The notes: generated by a model from the sequence alone, not told the origin. A DNA stretch of 64,000 nt from Halomonas sp. A40-4 (GCF_015767635.1 NZ_CP065230.1:1302001-1366000); one strand, 5' to 3'; positions 18,072-26,183 are shown, numbered from the stretch's first letter. Translations and numbers: made by a program.

Positions 18072-18941
18072 TCAGCTTCTGCTTAACGTGGTACCCAGTA
18101 GATGTTGGGCACCGGGGACCAGCCATACGGGATCCAGACGGGTATTGGCGGCCTCGACACACACAAAGCGTTTGGCGGCCTCGATAGAGGTATCAGCAGG
18201 GGGCTGTTGGTCCGGGTGCCACACCACGGTGGAATCGCTGGACTGTTTGCCGATGCGCAGCGTGCGGGGGCCGTCATGAAGCATCACGGCTTCGTTGGAG
18301 TGATAGATACGGTCTACCGCACCGCGAATGGCCAGGATGCCTTGCTGCTCGCTTTCCGCAAAGTCGCGCAGCTTGTCGAGATAGCGTGCACCGGTCAACC
18401 CTTCCAGTCGGCACTGATGAGCATCGTCGACCGCGAGATAGGAATGCAGTGCGCCACTGACCTTTACCGGGCTTTCGCCCACGTTTTCAGTGATCAATTC
18501 CACTGCGAGCCGCTGGGCATTGGCCTGGACGACCGCGCGCACCGTCAGTTGGGAGTGCAACGGCTGCGTCGGGGAGAGGTGAAGTTCGATTCCCTCGGCA
18601 TGTTCATCGGCCGCTTCCAACCGCCAGTCGGCATGCCGCGCCAAGCCGTGGAAGGTGCCGCTCCGGTCGGGCGTTTCGTCAGCGTAGCGTTCATCGGCAA
18701 ACCAGGGCCAGCAAAGCGGAATGCCGCCACGGATGGCTCCAGGCATGGGCTGTGGGGTGGGGGTTACCCATAACCAGCCAAGGTCATTGGGTGGTCGAAA
18801 GTGCAGCACCTGGGCACCTTGCAGCGAGACAATCAGTTCCCCCCAGGGGGCGTTGAACAGTACAAGGTCGCGGCCTTGCCAGTGAGACGTTTGCTGGCCG
18901 TCTACACCATCAAGCAACTGCTGGAGGGAGTCGGGAATCAT
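18072..18941 (-). CDS. yeaD: D-hexose-6-phosphate mutarotase (YeaD-like aldose epimerase)
   Basis: 289 residues from the ATG with AAAGGA seven bases upstream. Family landmarks are the N-terminal GAQVLHFRPP, IRGGIPLCWPWF, HGLARHADWRL with the catalytic His, and GALHSYLAVDD. It interconverts alpha and beta anomers of glucose-6-phosphate, feeding glycolysis or the Entner-Doudoroff route. Proximity to the glucose importer fits. It is the first gene of a probable operon with ycjX and ycjF and is divergent from the GlsB-like gene. Confidence 0.88.
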   Translation of the reverse strand: MIPDSLQQLLDGVDGQQTSHWQGRDLVLFNAPWGELIVSLQGAQVLHFRPPNDLGWLWVTPTPQPMPGAIRGGIPLCWPWFADERYADETPDRSGTFHGLARHADWRLEAADEHAEGIELHLSPTQPLHSQLTVRAVVQANAQRLAVELITENVGESPVKVSGALHSYLAVDDAHQCRLEGLTGARYLDKLRDFAESEQQGILAIRGAVDRIYHSNEAVMLHDGPRTLRIGKQSSDSTVVWHPDQQPPADTSIEAAKRFVCVEAANTRLDPVWLVPGAQHLLGTTLSRS

Positions 18942-19057
18942 AGGCAATCCTTTTTTCAGCGTAGCCACTGTCAATGAATATTATTAACGCCGTGTGCTAT
19001 GTTAAAACACGCAAGGAAACAGGATAACATTAACCACAGGTACGGAAAGGAGGCGAT

Positions 19058-19300
19058 ATGGGTTTCATTGCTTGGTTGATTATTGGTGGTCTGGCTGGCT
19101 GGATTGCTGGCAACATCATGCGAGGCGGAGGTTTTGGCGTTTTGGGCAATATCGGCGTCGGCATTGTGGGCGCCGTCTTGGGTGGTTTCCTGTTTAGCCT
19201 GTTGGGTCTGCAGGCCGGTGGGTTTATCGGGTCACTGGTAACGGCCATCGTCGGCGCTGTGGTGTTGCTGTGGGTTATCAGCAAGGTGAAACAGTCCTAG
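19058..19300 (+). CDS. GlsB/YeaQ/YmgE-family small membrane protein
   Basis: 80 residues made almost entirely of three hydrophobic, glycine-rich segments; MGFIAWLIIGGLAGWIAGNI at the N-terminus is the family hallmark. AAGGAGG sits just before the start. Members are small inner-membrane, stress-induced proteins of unknown mechanism, once called transglycosylase-associated. It forms a monocistronic unit ended by a terminator. Confidence 0.9.
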   Translation: MGFIAWLIIGGLAGWIAGNIMRGGGFGVLGNIGVGIVGAVLGGFLFSLLGLQAGGFIGSLVTAIVGAVVLLWVISKVKQS

Positions 19301-19334
19301 CGTCCTAGTCGGCAATTAACCGTTGGGCACTTGC

Positions 19335-19372
19335 CACGAACCCGCGCCGTTAAGCGCGGGTTCGTGTGTTTT
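19335..19372 (+). terminator. Terminator of the GlsB-like gene
   Basis: A 13-bp GC-rich stem (19335-19347 with 19354-19366, CACGAACCCGCGC/GCGCGGGTTCGTG) around a CGTTAA loop is followed by TGTTTT. The convergent lipoprotein gene ends six bases further on. Confidence 0.85.
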
Positions 19373-19377
19373 GGGCG

Positions 19378-19968
19378 TTACCAGCCGCCCTGGCTTTCAA
19401 GCAGGCTGCGCGTATTGTTGTTCAACGCAAGCCTGAAGTCGGCACTCCCCAGGACCATGGCATCACTTGAACGCACCACGCGGGCACTGACGTAGACATA
19501 ATCCTGCCCCTGTGCGTAGGTTCCCATCAAGATGGAGCGTGCATCGTGCTGTGCGCTCAGACGCTGAACTTGCCGAGACAGGATCAGCTCGCCAACGCTT
19601 TCTTCGATAAACATGCTGTCGCGCATCTTGACCTCGCGCACCTGCATGCCCTGGCGCCCCAGTGCCGATGCCATGAGTTCCGAGCTGATACGCCCAAGCG
19701 TGGAGGATTGACTCAGGTTGTCGATGCTCACGAACGTCGCGGCAATCATGGGGCTATAACGTGTTATGTCGGGGTTGCTTGCCACCATCTGCTCAGCCGC
19801 TTTTTGTGCAAGTTGGGGCAGGTCTGGAGCGGGTTCCTGTTGTTGCGTATTACCGCCGCCAAGCGCACTACAACCCATAAGGCTCAATACAAAAAGACCG
19901 GCCGTTAACCACCGGATAGCGGAAAGCGGGCGCGTTAAGTGCATAACGGAAAATGACATCGCAGACAT
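19378..19968 (-). CDS. FlgO-like outer-membrane lipoprotein
   Basis: 196 residues from the ATG at 19968, preceded by AGGTGG; that site overlaps the stop of the previous gene, so the two are coupled. A lipobox is at VLSLMGCSA. The rest resembles the FlgO domain: repeated-strand regions with IAATFVSIDNLSQSSTLGRI, RQGMQVREVKMRDSMFI and ARVVRSSDAMVLGSADF. FlgO proteins help outer-membrane stability and flagellar function in Vibrio, but no flagellar gene is in this window, so the role is open. It acts in the periplasm or at the outer membrane. Confidence 0.75.
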   Translation of the reverse strand: MSAMSFSVMHLTRPLSAIRWLTAGLFVLSLMGCSALGGGNTQQQEPAPDLPQLAQKAAEQMVASNPDITRYSPMIAATFVSIDNLSQSSTLGRISSELMASALGRQGMQVREVKMRDSMFIEESVGELILSRQVQRLSAQHDARSILMGTYAQGQDYVYVSARVVRSSDAMVLGSADFRLALNNNTRSLLESQGGW

Positions 19969-19972
19969 GGCA

Positions 19973-20707
19973 TTACCACCTATCCGTAATGGAAACCGAC
20001 GGCGTTGACGGCGCTGAGGGGGTACGGTCGGGCGCATAGTGACGTCGGTCGCCGCTGTTAATGTAATAAATGTTCGACGATGAATAGAGGATTTGCTCAC
20101 CGTCGAGAATCTGGGTGGTGACGATGATCTCTTCGTTACCGGTGTGTGTCCAACTGCCGCTGGTCACGTCAGCGGCGACAGCGGCCGGGATAAGTCCCAG
20201 GGCGGGTTCCGCCCATTGATTGATCGGTATCGCGGCCACGGCTATACCGCCTGCCAAGGCGGTGAATGCCCCCATCGGTGGGCGTACAAAGTCTCGATCC
20301 CGGTGCTCAACGACGTCAACGTCAATATGAACCTCGGCGCTGCTGGGCAGAGGTTTGGTGGTCAGGTTGGCACCGCGCGAGACCAGTTCACTGGTGAGCA
20401 GAGTCCGAAAGCCGCGGCCAAATTCGCCGCCGCTGTAGGCGTGGTTGGCGTCTTGCGGGGCATCCGGGATGTGTAAATCGCGGAAACGGACACGCTCGCG
20501 CTTCAGGATCTGCGTCGCCTCATGGCGGGCAAGAACATTCCAGTGATGGGCAGCCTGCATGCGCTGCTGTTCACTATAGGGATACGTAGTGGCAATGGGC
20601 GCTTGCGAGGTATTGGCATAGAAGCAGCCACTTAGCGTCAGACAGGCCATGCCGATGACGAGTGGGCGTAGCGCTGACGAGGGTATATCAATTTTACGGG
20701 TGCGCAC
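19973..20707 (-). CDS. Putative lipoprotein of unknown function, upstream of the FlgO-like gene
   Basis: 244 residues from a GTG (MRTRKIDIPSS...) chosen because AAGGAA lies seven bases upstream and it places a lipobox (LTLSGCFYAN) at the right distance for a lipoprotein signal. A longer start at 20773 is possible. The mature part has a compact domain (FGRGFRTLLTSELVSRGANL and a beta-rich stretch). A hydrophobic stretch, MGAFTALAGGIAVAAIPI, may insert in a membrane. The C-terminus is Pro/Ser-rich. The order fits an operon with the FlgO-like protein. I do not recognise the family. Confidence 0.7.
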   Translation of the reverse strand: MRTRKIDIPSSALRPLVIGMACLTLSGCFYANTSQAPIATTYPYSEQQRMQAAHHWNVLARHEATQILKRERVRFRDLHIPDAPQDANHAYSGGEFGRGFRTLLTSELVSRGANLTTKPLPSSAEVHIDVDVVEHRDRDFVRPPMGAFTALAGGIAVAAIPINQWAEPALGLIPAAVAADVTSGSWTHTGNEEIIVTTQILDGEQILYSSSNIYYINSGDRRHYAPDRTPSAPSTPSVSITDRW

Positions 20708-20823
20708 CGGGTGGTTCCTTCTCGCTACGAAACGGCTTTTTGATAGACTAGGCAGCGCTAATGACAACGCCACGCATTAATAGTCGGCCAGGGGGCCAAA
20801 AACTTGAATGAGTAATCACACGG

Positions 20824-21813
20824 ATGCTTGAAGATCACCGCAGTGGACCTCGCCACGACTCGCTCATGTCCCCGTACCGTGAAGATGACAGCGGTAGCAT
20901 CTGGATGGTGAGCTACATCGATATCATGACGCTGCTGGTGGCGCTGTTTGTGATCATCATTGCGGCAGCCGGTGCCACAAGCCCGGCGTGGATGGCCACA
21001 GAACCACCACCTGAACCGCTTTTTGATTCGCCTCCGCCGCTTGAAGTACCGCTGCCAGAAGCCCTTGCCAATATGCGTGATGAGCGAAGATATTCGACCA
21101 ACTGGCTGGGTGGCGAGTTGCTGACCAGCACGATCACGGCGGCTCAGGGGGTGGTTGGGCGCCCCAGACGAACCACGCGGGGTGTCCCCCCGCTGCTCGC
21201 CATGCCTGACCCGGTAGCAGAATCACCAGCCGCGTTGCCTGAACGCCGTTTGCCGATGCCCTTGGTGCCGGTTGAACAGTCAGCGCTTCAATTTCCGCTG
21301 GCTGATTATATGGTGGTCCTCACGGATAACCCCCCAAGTAATGTCGAGACGCTCAGCGATAATGCCATTGACGCTGCATTGGCCCTGAGAGAGCAGATGG
21401 AGAGCTCCCCTTATCTACCTGATTTAGAAGGTGTCGAAGTCTCACGGGTAGAAGAAGGTATCAGTTTGCGAGTGCAGGACAAGCTGCTGTTTCCCTCAGC
21501 AGAAGCCGGGTTAACCGATGGTGGAAGCGAACTGATCAGCACGTTGCTTGACACCGTCCAGCGTTATGACGGTGAAGTATGGGTTGAGGGCCATACGGAT
21601 AGTCGAACGATTGACACCCCTGAATATTCATCCAACTGGGCGCTATCCAGTGCCCGGGCGATCGCGATTGTGGAGGCCTTGGAAGAGGCGGGCGTTGCAT
21701 CGGATCGCTTACGTGCCGTTGGGCTGGCGGCTACTCAATCCCTGGCAGATAATGACACGGCAGAAGGGCGGGCGCGTAACCGCCGAGTCGAAGTTGTCAT
21801 CCACGTAGAATAA
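20824..21813 (+). CDS. Orphan MotB/OmpA-like membrane protein
   Basis: 329 residues. A single membrane helix near residues 27-48 (YIDIMTLLVALFVIIIAAAG) carries an Asp placed like the proton-conducting Asp of MotB. A long Pro-rich linker follows (about residues 50-140). The C-terminal OmpA/MotB peptidoglycan-binding domain spans about 215-329, with LLFPSAEAGLTDGG, VEGHTDSRTID and the arginine-rich NRRVEVVIHVE end. No MotA partner lies beside it. It is divergent from the two lipoprotein genes, one FlgO-like. It could be a stator-like or Pal/TolR-like energy-coupled envelope protein, or a simple cell-wall anchor. The start is uncertain; ATG at 20866 is an alternative. Confidence 0.75.
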   Translation: MLEDHRSGPRHDSLMSPYREDDSGSIWMVSYIDIMTLLVALFVIIIAAAGATSPAWMATEPPPEPLFDSPPPLEVPLPEALANMRDERRYSTNWLGGELLTSTITAAQGVVGRPRRTTRGVPPLLAMPDPVAESPAALPERRLPMPLVPVEQSALQFPLADYMVVLTDNPPSNVETLSDNAIDAALALREQMESSPYLPDLEGVEVSRVEEGISLRVQDKLLFPSAEAGLTDGGSELISTLLDTVQRYDGEVWVEGHTDSRTIDTPEYSSNWALSSARAIAIVEALEEAGVASDRLRAVGLAATQSLADNDTAEGRARNRRVEVVIHVE

Positions 21814-21824
21814 AACCCTTGCAG

Positions 21825-21919
21825 AAAAAAAGCCCGCCGGGGAAGGCGGGCATAAAGGGCTTGGCTCACTGCAGCCCACTGGCAGAGGGGGTGGGGTGCA
21901 CAGGGTTGCCAGTGGGTAC
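21825..21919 (-). ncRNA. Candidate small RNA with C-rich hairpin loop
   Basis: On the minus strand a promoter-like pair is followed by a transcript of about 95 nt. It has a perfect 10-bp stem (21907-21916 with 21875-21884), a 22-nt loop rich in C (ending CACCCCACCCCCTC), a short linker, and a terminator hairpin of GCCCGCC/GGCGGGC followed by seven U. No plausible reading frame with a ribosome-binding site is seen. C-rich loops in other bacteria pair with G-rich ribosome-binding sites, so it may be a trans-acting repressor. The terminator has its U run only on this strand, so it does not belong to the plus-strand gene. Confidence 0.7.
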
Positions 21920-21925
21920 AATTTG

Positions 21926-21953
21926 AGTATAGCTATTTATTAAGTCTTGCCAA
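21926..21953 (-). promoter_or_regulatory. Sigma-70 promoter of the candidate small RNA
   Basis: Read on the minus strand, TTGGCA (21948-21953) and TATACT (21926-21931) are separated by 16 bases. Each matches the consensus at five of six positions. Predicted start of RNA is near 21919. Confidence 0.65.
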
Positions 21954-21994
21954 GCTTTGTATTGGTTTTTTTGTTATCAAATGTAATGCTGGGC

Positions 21995-22053
21995 GGCACC
22001 ATCCTGGCGCTGGTGTCTGTGCATGCCCTCCCTGAGTGCACCAAAAAAGCGCG
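21995..22053 (+). promoter_or_regulatory. Two NtrC-like sites upstream of gpgP
   Basis: Both 17-mers follow the enteric pattern TGCACC-N5-GGTGCA. Site 1 (21995-22011) is GGCACC-N5-GGCGCT, nine of twelve matches. Site 2 (22037-22053) is TGCACC-N5-AGCGCG, nine of twelve. Centres are 42 bp apart, four helical turns, so dimers would bind on the same face. They lie about 162 and 120 bases before the predicted sigma-54 start, where NtrC enhancers usually sit. Confidence 0.55.
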
Positions 22054-22137
22054 CTGCAATGTCTGCCTCGGGGGCAACCGTTCTCGCCTCTGGGTATTCC
22101 CCCTCTCCACCTTATGGATATCAAAGCGTTAAAAGTG

Positions 22138-22154
22138 TTGGCACGTATTGTGCT
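22138..22154 (+). promoter_or_regulatory. Sigma-54 promoter of gpgP-gpgS
   Basis: The sequence reads TTGGCACG-TATT-GTGCT. The invariant GG (22140-22141) and GC (22152-22153) are ten bases apart, and the match to TTGGCACG-N4-TTGCW has one difference. Predicted start is near 22165, leaving a leader of about 72 nt. A weak sigma-70 reading (TTGGCA, 17 bases, TAAACA) uses the same bases and is the main alternative. Confidence 0.65.
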
Positions 22155-22236
22155 AGGCAATAAACACGCTGTCATCGCCATCTCCAACAAGTGGTGATTG
22201 AGCGCGTCCACCGCTTAGCAGTAGAGAGGCTGCGCC

Positions 22237-23145
22237 ATGCTTGAACACGCCAGCGCTTCGGCGCCCCCTGATGACCAAGTGGAGCTGTCGCGCCTCGTGG
22301 TCACCGACCTCGACGGTTCGCTGCTTGACCACCATAGCTATGACGCTTCCCCGGCGAGGACTTGGCTCGCCCGATTAAAGCAGGCGAAGATACCGGTGAT
22401 CCCCGTGACCAGTAAAACGCGTGCTGAACTGCTTCCTCTGCGTGAAACGCTTGGGCTAACGATGACCCCGTTCGTGGCTGAAAATGGTGCTGTCATCGGC
22501 CTTCCGCCTGGTTGGTGCCACGCGCGGCTGGATCGGCCGGGCAACGGCCGCGACGGGATGGTCATCAAGCATCCAAGCGTTGATATTGGTTTTATTCGGG
22601 CCCGTTTGAAGGTCTGGCGCAAACGGCTCGATGTGCGGTTTACCCCGATGAGTGAGCTTACCCTTGACGACTTGACGGGGCTGACCGGACTCGACGCTAT
22701 CCAGGCACAACTTGCCCGCCAGCGCGAGGGTAGCGAGCCCTTGCTGTGGCACGACGATGACGCGTCGCTGGAGACGTTTCGCCGCGCCCTGGAAGGTGAC
22801 GGCCTGCAACTTACCCAGGGTGGCCGCTTTTATCATGTTATGGGTCGTGCATCCGACAAGGGCAGTGCGGTCACCTGGCTGGTTGGGCGATTCCGGGCGC
22901 TGCGCGGTCGTGAGCCGCTGTCCATCGGCCTGGGCGATGGCCCCAACGACGTGTCGATGTTAAACGTCGTCGATCAGGCGGTCGTGATCCGTGGCCACCA
23001 TGAGCTGACGGTTGACCCTACTAACCCCCATCTTTACCGCACACAAGCCACTGGCCCCGAGGGCTGGGTGGAAGGCATGTCTCACTGGTGGGGTAACGCG
23101 TTTACGCCGACCAATCCGCGTGATGCAAAGGAGGCAAACGCATGA
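22237..23145 (+). CDS. gpgP: Glucosyl-3-phosphoglycerate phosphatase (MpgP-type HAD)
   Basis: 302 residues of the mannosyl-3-phosphoglycerate phosphatase branch of HAD-IIB. HAD motif I is VTDLDGSLLD, motif II is VTSKTRAEL, motif III involves the Lys of RASDKGSAV, and motif IV is GLGDGPNDVSML. It removes phosphate from glucosyl-3-phosphoglycerate to give glucosylglycerate, a compatible solute that contains no nitrogen. AGAGG precedes the start. The gene overlaps gpgS by four bases. Similarity to MpgP would allow mannosylglycerate, but the adjacent synthase is of the GpgS class, so glucosylglycerate is favoured. Confidence 0.85.
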   Translation: MLEHASASAPPDDQVELSRLVVTDLDGSLLDHHSYDASPARTWLARLKQAKIPVIPVTSKTRAELLPLRETLGLTMTPFVAENGAVIGLPPGWCHARLDRPGNGRDGMVIKHPSVDIGFIRARLKVWRKRLDVRFTPMSELTLDDLTGLTGLDAIQAQLARQREGSEPLLWHDDDASLETFRRALEGDGLQLTQGGRFYHVMGRASDKGSAVTWLVGRFRALRGREPLSIGLGDGPNDVSMLNVVDQAVVIRGHHELTVDPTNPHLYRTQATGPEGWVEGMSHWWGNAFTPTNPRDAKEANA

Positions 23146-24362
23146 GTGATTTCCACCAGAACGGCGTGATTACTGACTTTCACAATCTGACGCGTCGCCC
23201 GGTTGAGGCGCTGGAAGAAGAACTCAGCCAGTTTGCCCGGCGGCGCCCGATGGGGTTGATCCTGCCATCATTGTTTTCAGAGCTTGAGGGTCCGGCACTT
23301 TCGGCCATTGTCGATGAACTGGTCAAGGTACCCTATCTCGGCGAGATCGTGATTGGCCTGGACCGGGCCGATCGCGAGCAGTTTTTATATGCACGGGAGT
23401 TCTTTTCACGCCTGCCTCAGCACACACGTATCCTATGGAACGACGGGCCCCGCCTGCGTGCCCTGGACACCGAGCTTGAACAGCACGGGCTGGGCGCACT
23501 TGAACCTGGTAAAGGGCGCAACGTCTGGTATTGCGCGGGTTATGTATTGGCGTCTGGGCGGTCATCGGTGGTGGGGCTGCACGACTGCGATATTCTGACC
23601 TACGACCGGGGGCTGCTGGCACGATTGATGTACCCGGTTGCCCATCCCCGTTTTAACTACAGTTTCTGCAAGGGCTACTACCCGCGCATTGCCGAGGGAA
23701 AACTCAACGGGCGAGTATCGCGCCTGATGGTGACGCCGCTGCTGAGGGCGCTAAAAACTGTGTGTGGTCCGTTGCCTTACCTCGATTACCTGGACAGCTT
23801 CCGCTATCCGCTCTCGGGTGAGTTCGCCATGCGTAGCGACGTGTTGGAGGGGATCCGCATCCCGGCAGACTGGGGGCTTGAGATTGGCGTTCTCTCCGAG
23901 CTTCAACGCAATTACTCGCCGCGTCAGCTTTGTCAGGTCGACATTGCCGATGCCTACGACCATAAGCACCAGCCGGTCAGCGAGGAAAACCCTGATACCG
24001 GTTTGAACCGCATGAGCCTGGATATCGCCAAAGCCCTTTACCGAAAGCTGGCCACTCAAGGGATCACGTTCAGCAGTGAAGATTTTCGCACCCTGAAAGC
24101 CACCTACTACCGGCTGGCGTTGGACCTGATCGAGGCTTATGACCATGACGCCACTATGAACGGTTTGAGTCTGGATCGTCACAGCGAAGAGCAGGCCGTT
24201 GAACTGTTCGCCAGCAACCTGCTGGAAGCGGGCAACCTGTTTCTGGATAATCCCCGCGAACGACCCTTTATTCCCAGTTGGAACCGCGTTCAGGCAGCGG
24301 TGCCCGACATTCTAACGCGAATGCATGAGGCAGTAGAGCTGGATAACCAGGGCGATGTTTAA
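23142..24362 (+). CDS. gpgS: Glucosyl-3-phosphoglycerate synthase (GT81)
   Basis: 406 residues, the length of bacterial and archaeal GpgS enzymes. The N-terminal GT-A domain has EIVIGLDRADREQF, GKGRNVWYCAGYVLA and the metal-binding motif in VVGLHDCDILTYD. The acceptor region includes YPLSGEFAMRSDVLEGIRIP and DWGLEIGVLSEL. The C-terminal part is helical. It joins a glucosyl group from a nucleotide sugar to 3-phosphoglycerate in the cytoplasm; GpgP then dephosphorylates the product. The ATGA overlap with gpgP implies coupled translation. A hairpin follows the stop. Confidence 0.88.
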   Translation: MSDFHQNGVITDFHNLTRRPVEALEEELSQFARRRPMGLILPSLFSELEGPALSAIVDELVKVPYLGEIVIGLDRADREQFLYAREFFSRLPQHTRILWNDGPRLRALDTELEQHGLGALEPGKGRNVWYCAGYVLASGRSSVVGLHDCDILTYDRGLLARLMYPVAHPRFNYSFCKGYYPRIAEGKLNGRVSRLMVTPLLRALKTVCGPLPYLDYLDSFRYPLSGEFAMRSDVLEGIRIPADWGLEIGVLSELQRNYSPRQLCQVDIADAYDHKHQPVSEENPDTGLNRMSLDIAKALYRKLATQGITFSSEDFRTLKATYYRLALDLIEAYDHDATMNGLSLDRHSEEQAVELFASNLLEAGNLFLDNPRERPFIPSWNRVQAAVPDILTRMHEAVELDNQGDV

Positions 24363-24387
24363 GGTAGTTTTAGCCAATGTGCGAGGA

Positions 24388-24425
24388 CTGGCTGGGCAGG
24401 CCATGTAAGGGACTTGCCCAGCCAG
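24388..24425. terminator. Inverted repeat between gpgS and the chemoreceptor gene
   Basis: Eleven paired bases (CTGGCTGGGCA/TGCCCAGCCAG) flank a 16-base loop between convergent genes. There is no clear T run on either side, so it is a likely but imperfect termination point. Confidence 0.55.
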
Positions 24426-24436
24426 AAAGGCTTTAT

Positions 24437-26020
24437 TTAGCCATGGTGAGAGGAGGGAAGGGTCTGCATTGCGGCTTGGGACCCGGCAATCTGGAAATGT
24501 GAAACCCGCTGGCGTAGCTCAAAGCTGAGATCCGCCAAGCGTTGGGTGGCCCCGGTGCTTTCTTGTACCAGTCCGGCATTTTGCTGGGTCATTTGATCCA
24601 TCTGGGTGACAGCCTCGTTGACCTGCTCGATGCCATAGCTTTGTTCCTTGGTAGCCGCCGAGATTTCTTTCACTAACGTATCAAGCTGCCGAATATTGTC
24701 GACGATACCGCTAATCACGCTACCGGTGTCGCGCACCTGGCGGCTACCTTGCGTGATATGGGTGTCAGAGTTGTCGATCAGTGTCTTAATCTCTTGTGCC
24801 GCTGCCGCTGAACGGCTGGCCAGTTGGCGGACTTCACTGGCGACCACGGCAAAGCCACGCCCCTGTTCACCCGCCCGAGCCGCTTCAACAGAGGCGTTAA
24901 GCGCCAATATATTGGTTTGAAACGCAATCGAGTCGATCGTCTCGATGATACTGCTCATTTGTTTCGCGCTATCGTTAATCGTCGACATGGTATCGATCAC
25001 TGATGCCATCGCTTCGCTACCTTGCTGAGCATTGTCGGTGGTTTTGCTTGCCAACTGGCTTGCGTGGTCAGCGTGTTCGGCGTTTTGTTTTACCGTTGCC
25101 GTCAGTTGCTCCATGCTGGAAGCGGTCTCGGCGAGGGACGCCGCTTGTTGTTCTGTCCGCGTGGATAACTCTTCGTTAACGCCGACGATCTGTTCAACAG
25201 AGGTGTTCACGTTATCCGCGCTCTGGTGAATGCTGCCAATGGTGTCTGATAGCGTTTCACGCATACGATCAATATCAAACAGCAGGCTTTGCTGATCGCG
25301 GGCGGAGAGTTGTGTCGTGCGCGTTAAATCGCCGTCGGCAATATGCCGAACCACGCTGGCGGCGTAGCGTGGGTCACCCCCTAAACGGCGGGACACATCG
25401 CGAATCACCCAGCCCATCAGTAGCGTCACCGGCACCCCAATGATCAGCAAAATAACGGCTGAGCGAATCAGACTCGACACAAACGCCGCGTTGATATCGT
25501 CGACATACACGCCGGAGGCCAGCGACCATCCCCATTCGGGCAAGTGGTCGACGTAGCTCAACTTGGGAATTTGCTCCTCACCGCCCAGGCGGGTGGAGTA
25601 GTAACCCACGTGACCGCCTCCAGCCTGCGCCACTTCGAGCAGCTCGGCATACAGCAGTAAGCCGCTGGCATCCTGGTAGTCCGTCATGCTGGTGCCGGTA
25701 TCGCGGCTAGGGTGAGAAACGATGTTCAGGTCGTTATCAAACGCAAAAATATACTCGCCGTCCCCAAAGCGAACGCTGGCCATGTTGTCTACGGCCCGCT
25801 CTTGGGCTTCTTCAAGGCTCAGTTCTCCTGCATCGACTTTTGCCTGGAGCGCCTCAATCTGGCTATGTACGCTTTCGATAACGTACTGCAGGCTATCCCG
25901 CCGTTCACTCTCGATGGTTTGTCGATTTTCCCATGCCAGCCAACCGACCATTAACAGCATGGCGATCCAGATAATGGCAAGCGTACCCCACAGTTTTTGT
26001 GTTGTTGTCATGCGCGTCAT
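24437..26020 (-). CDS. Methyl-accepting chemotaxis protein with Cache sensor
   Basis: 527 residues. A first membrane segment lies at about 10-30 ([17 protein letters not shown]). A periplasmic single-Cache-type sensor covers about 31-185, with [22 protein letters not shown] and [15 protein letters not shown]. The second membrane segment is [21 protein letters not shown] and the signalling domain follow, with the hairpin tip [30 protein letters not shown] (positions about 367-396). It signals small-molecule ligands, often carboxylates, to CheA/CheW encoded elsewhere. AGGA precedes the ATG. A sigma-28-like promoter lies upstream, consistent with flagellar-regulon control. Confidence 0.93.
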   Translation of the reverse strand: MTRMTTTQKLWGTLAIIWIAMLLMVGWLAWENRQTIESERRDSLQYVIESVHSQIEALQAKVDAGELSLEEAQERAVDNMASVRFGDGEYIFAFDNDLNIVSHPSRDTGTSMTDYQDASGLLLYAELLEVAQAGGGHVGYYSTRLGGEEQIPKLSYVDHLPEWGWSLASGVYVDDINAAFVSSLIRSAVILLIIGVPVTLLMGWVIRDVSRRLGGDPRYAASVVRHIADGDLTRTTQLSARDQQSLLFDIDRMRETLSDTIGSIHQSADNVNTSVEQIVGVNEELSTRTEQQAASLAETASSMEQLTATVKQNAEHADHASQLASKTTDNAQQGSEAMASVIDTMSTINDSAKQMSSIIETIDSIAFQTNILALNASVEAARAGEQGRGFAVVASEVRQLASRSAAAAQEIKTLIDNSDTHITQGSRQVRDTGSVISGIVDNIRQLDTLVKEISAATKEQSYGIEQVNEAVTQMDQMTQQNAGLVQESTGATQRLADLSFELRQRVSHFQIAGSQAAMQTLPSSHHG

Positions 26021-26078
26021 AATGCTTCCTGATGATGTCGATAATATGTGTTATGTGTGAGAACCAGCCACATAGTAC

Positions 26079-26105
26079 TTATCGACCCGATCAGTAAAAT
26101 CTTGA
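26079..26105 (-). promoter_or_regulatory. Sigma-28 (FliA) promoter of the chemoreceptor gene
   Basis: On the minus strand TCAAGATT-N11-GTCGATAA matches the flagellar consensus TAAAGTTT-N11-GCCGATAA at 13 of 16 positions with the exact spacing. It lies about 59 bases before the start codon. Confidence 0.7.
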
Positions 26106-26183
26106 CTAACCACACGAGTTGTCCAGTTAATAAATTTTATTGTTTACATGTAAAATATTTATATTAATTTCTTCTAATTTATT

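Noticed and set aside
21825-21851. Terminator of the plus-strand MotB-like gene
   Set aside because: The T run follows the hairpin only on the minus strand; on the plus strand it is followed by ATAAAGGG. It was assigned to the minus-strand small RNA.
22237-24362. Mannosylglycerate synthesis pair
   Set aside because: The phosphatase alone could fit, but the partner is of the glucosyl-3-phosphoglycerate synthase (GT81) type with its length and motifs.
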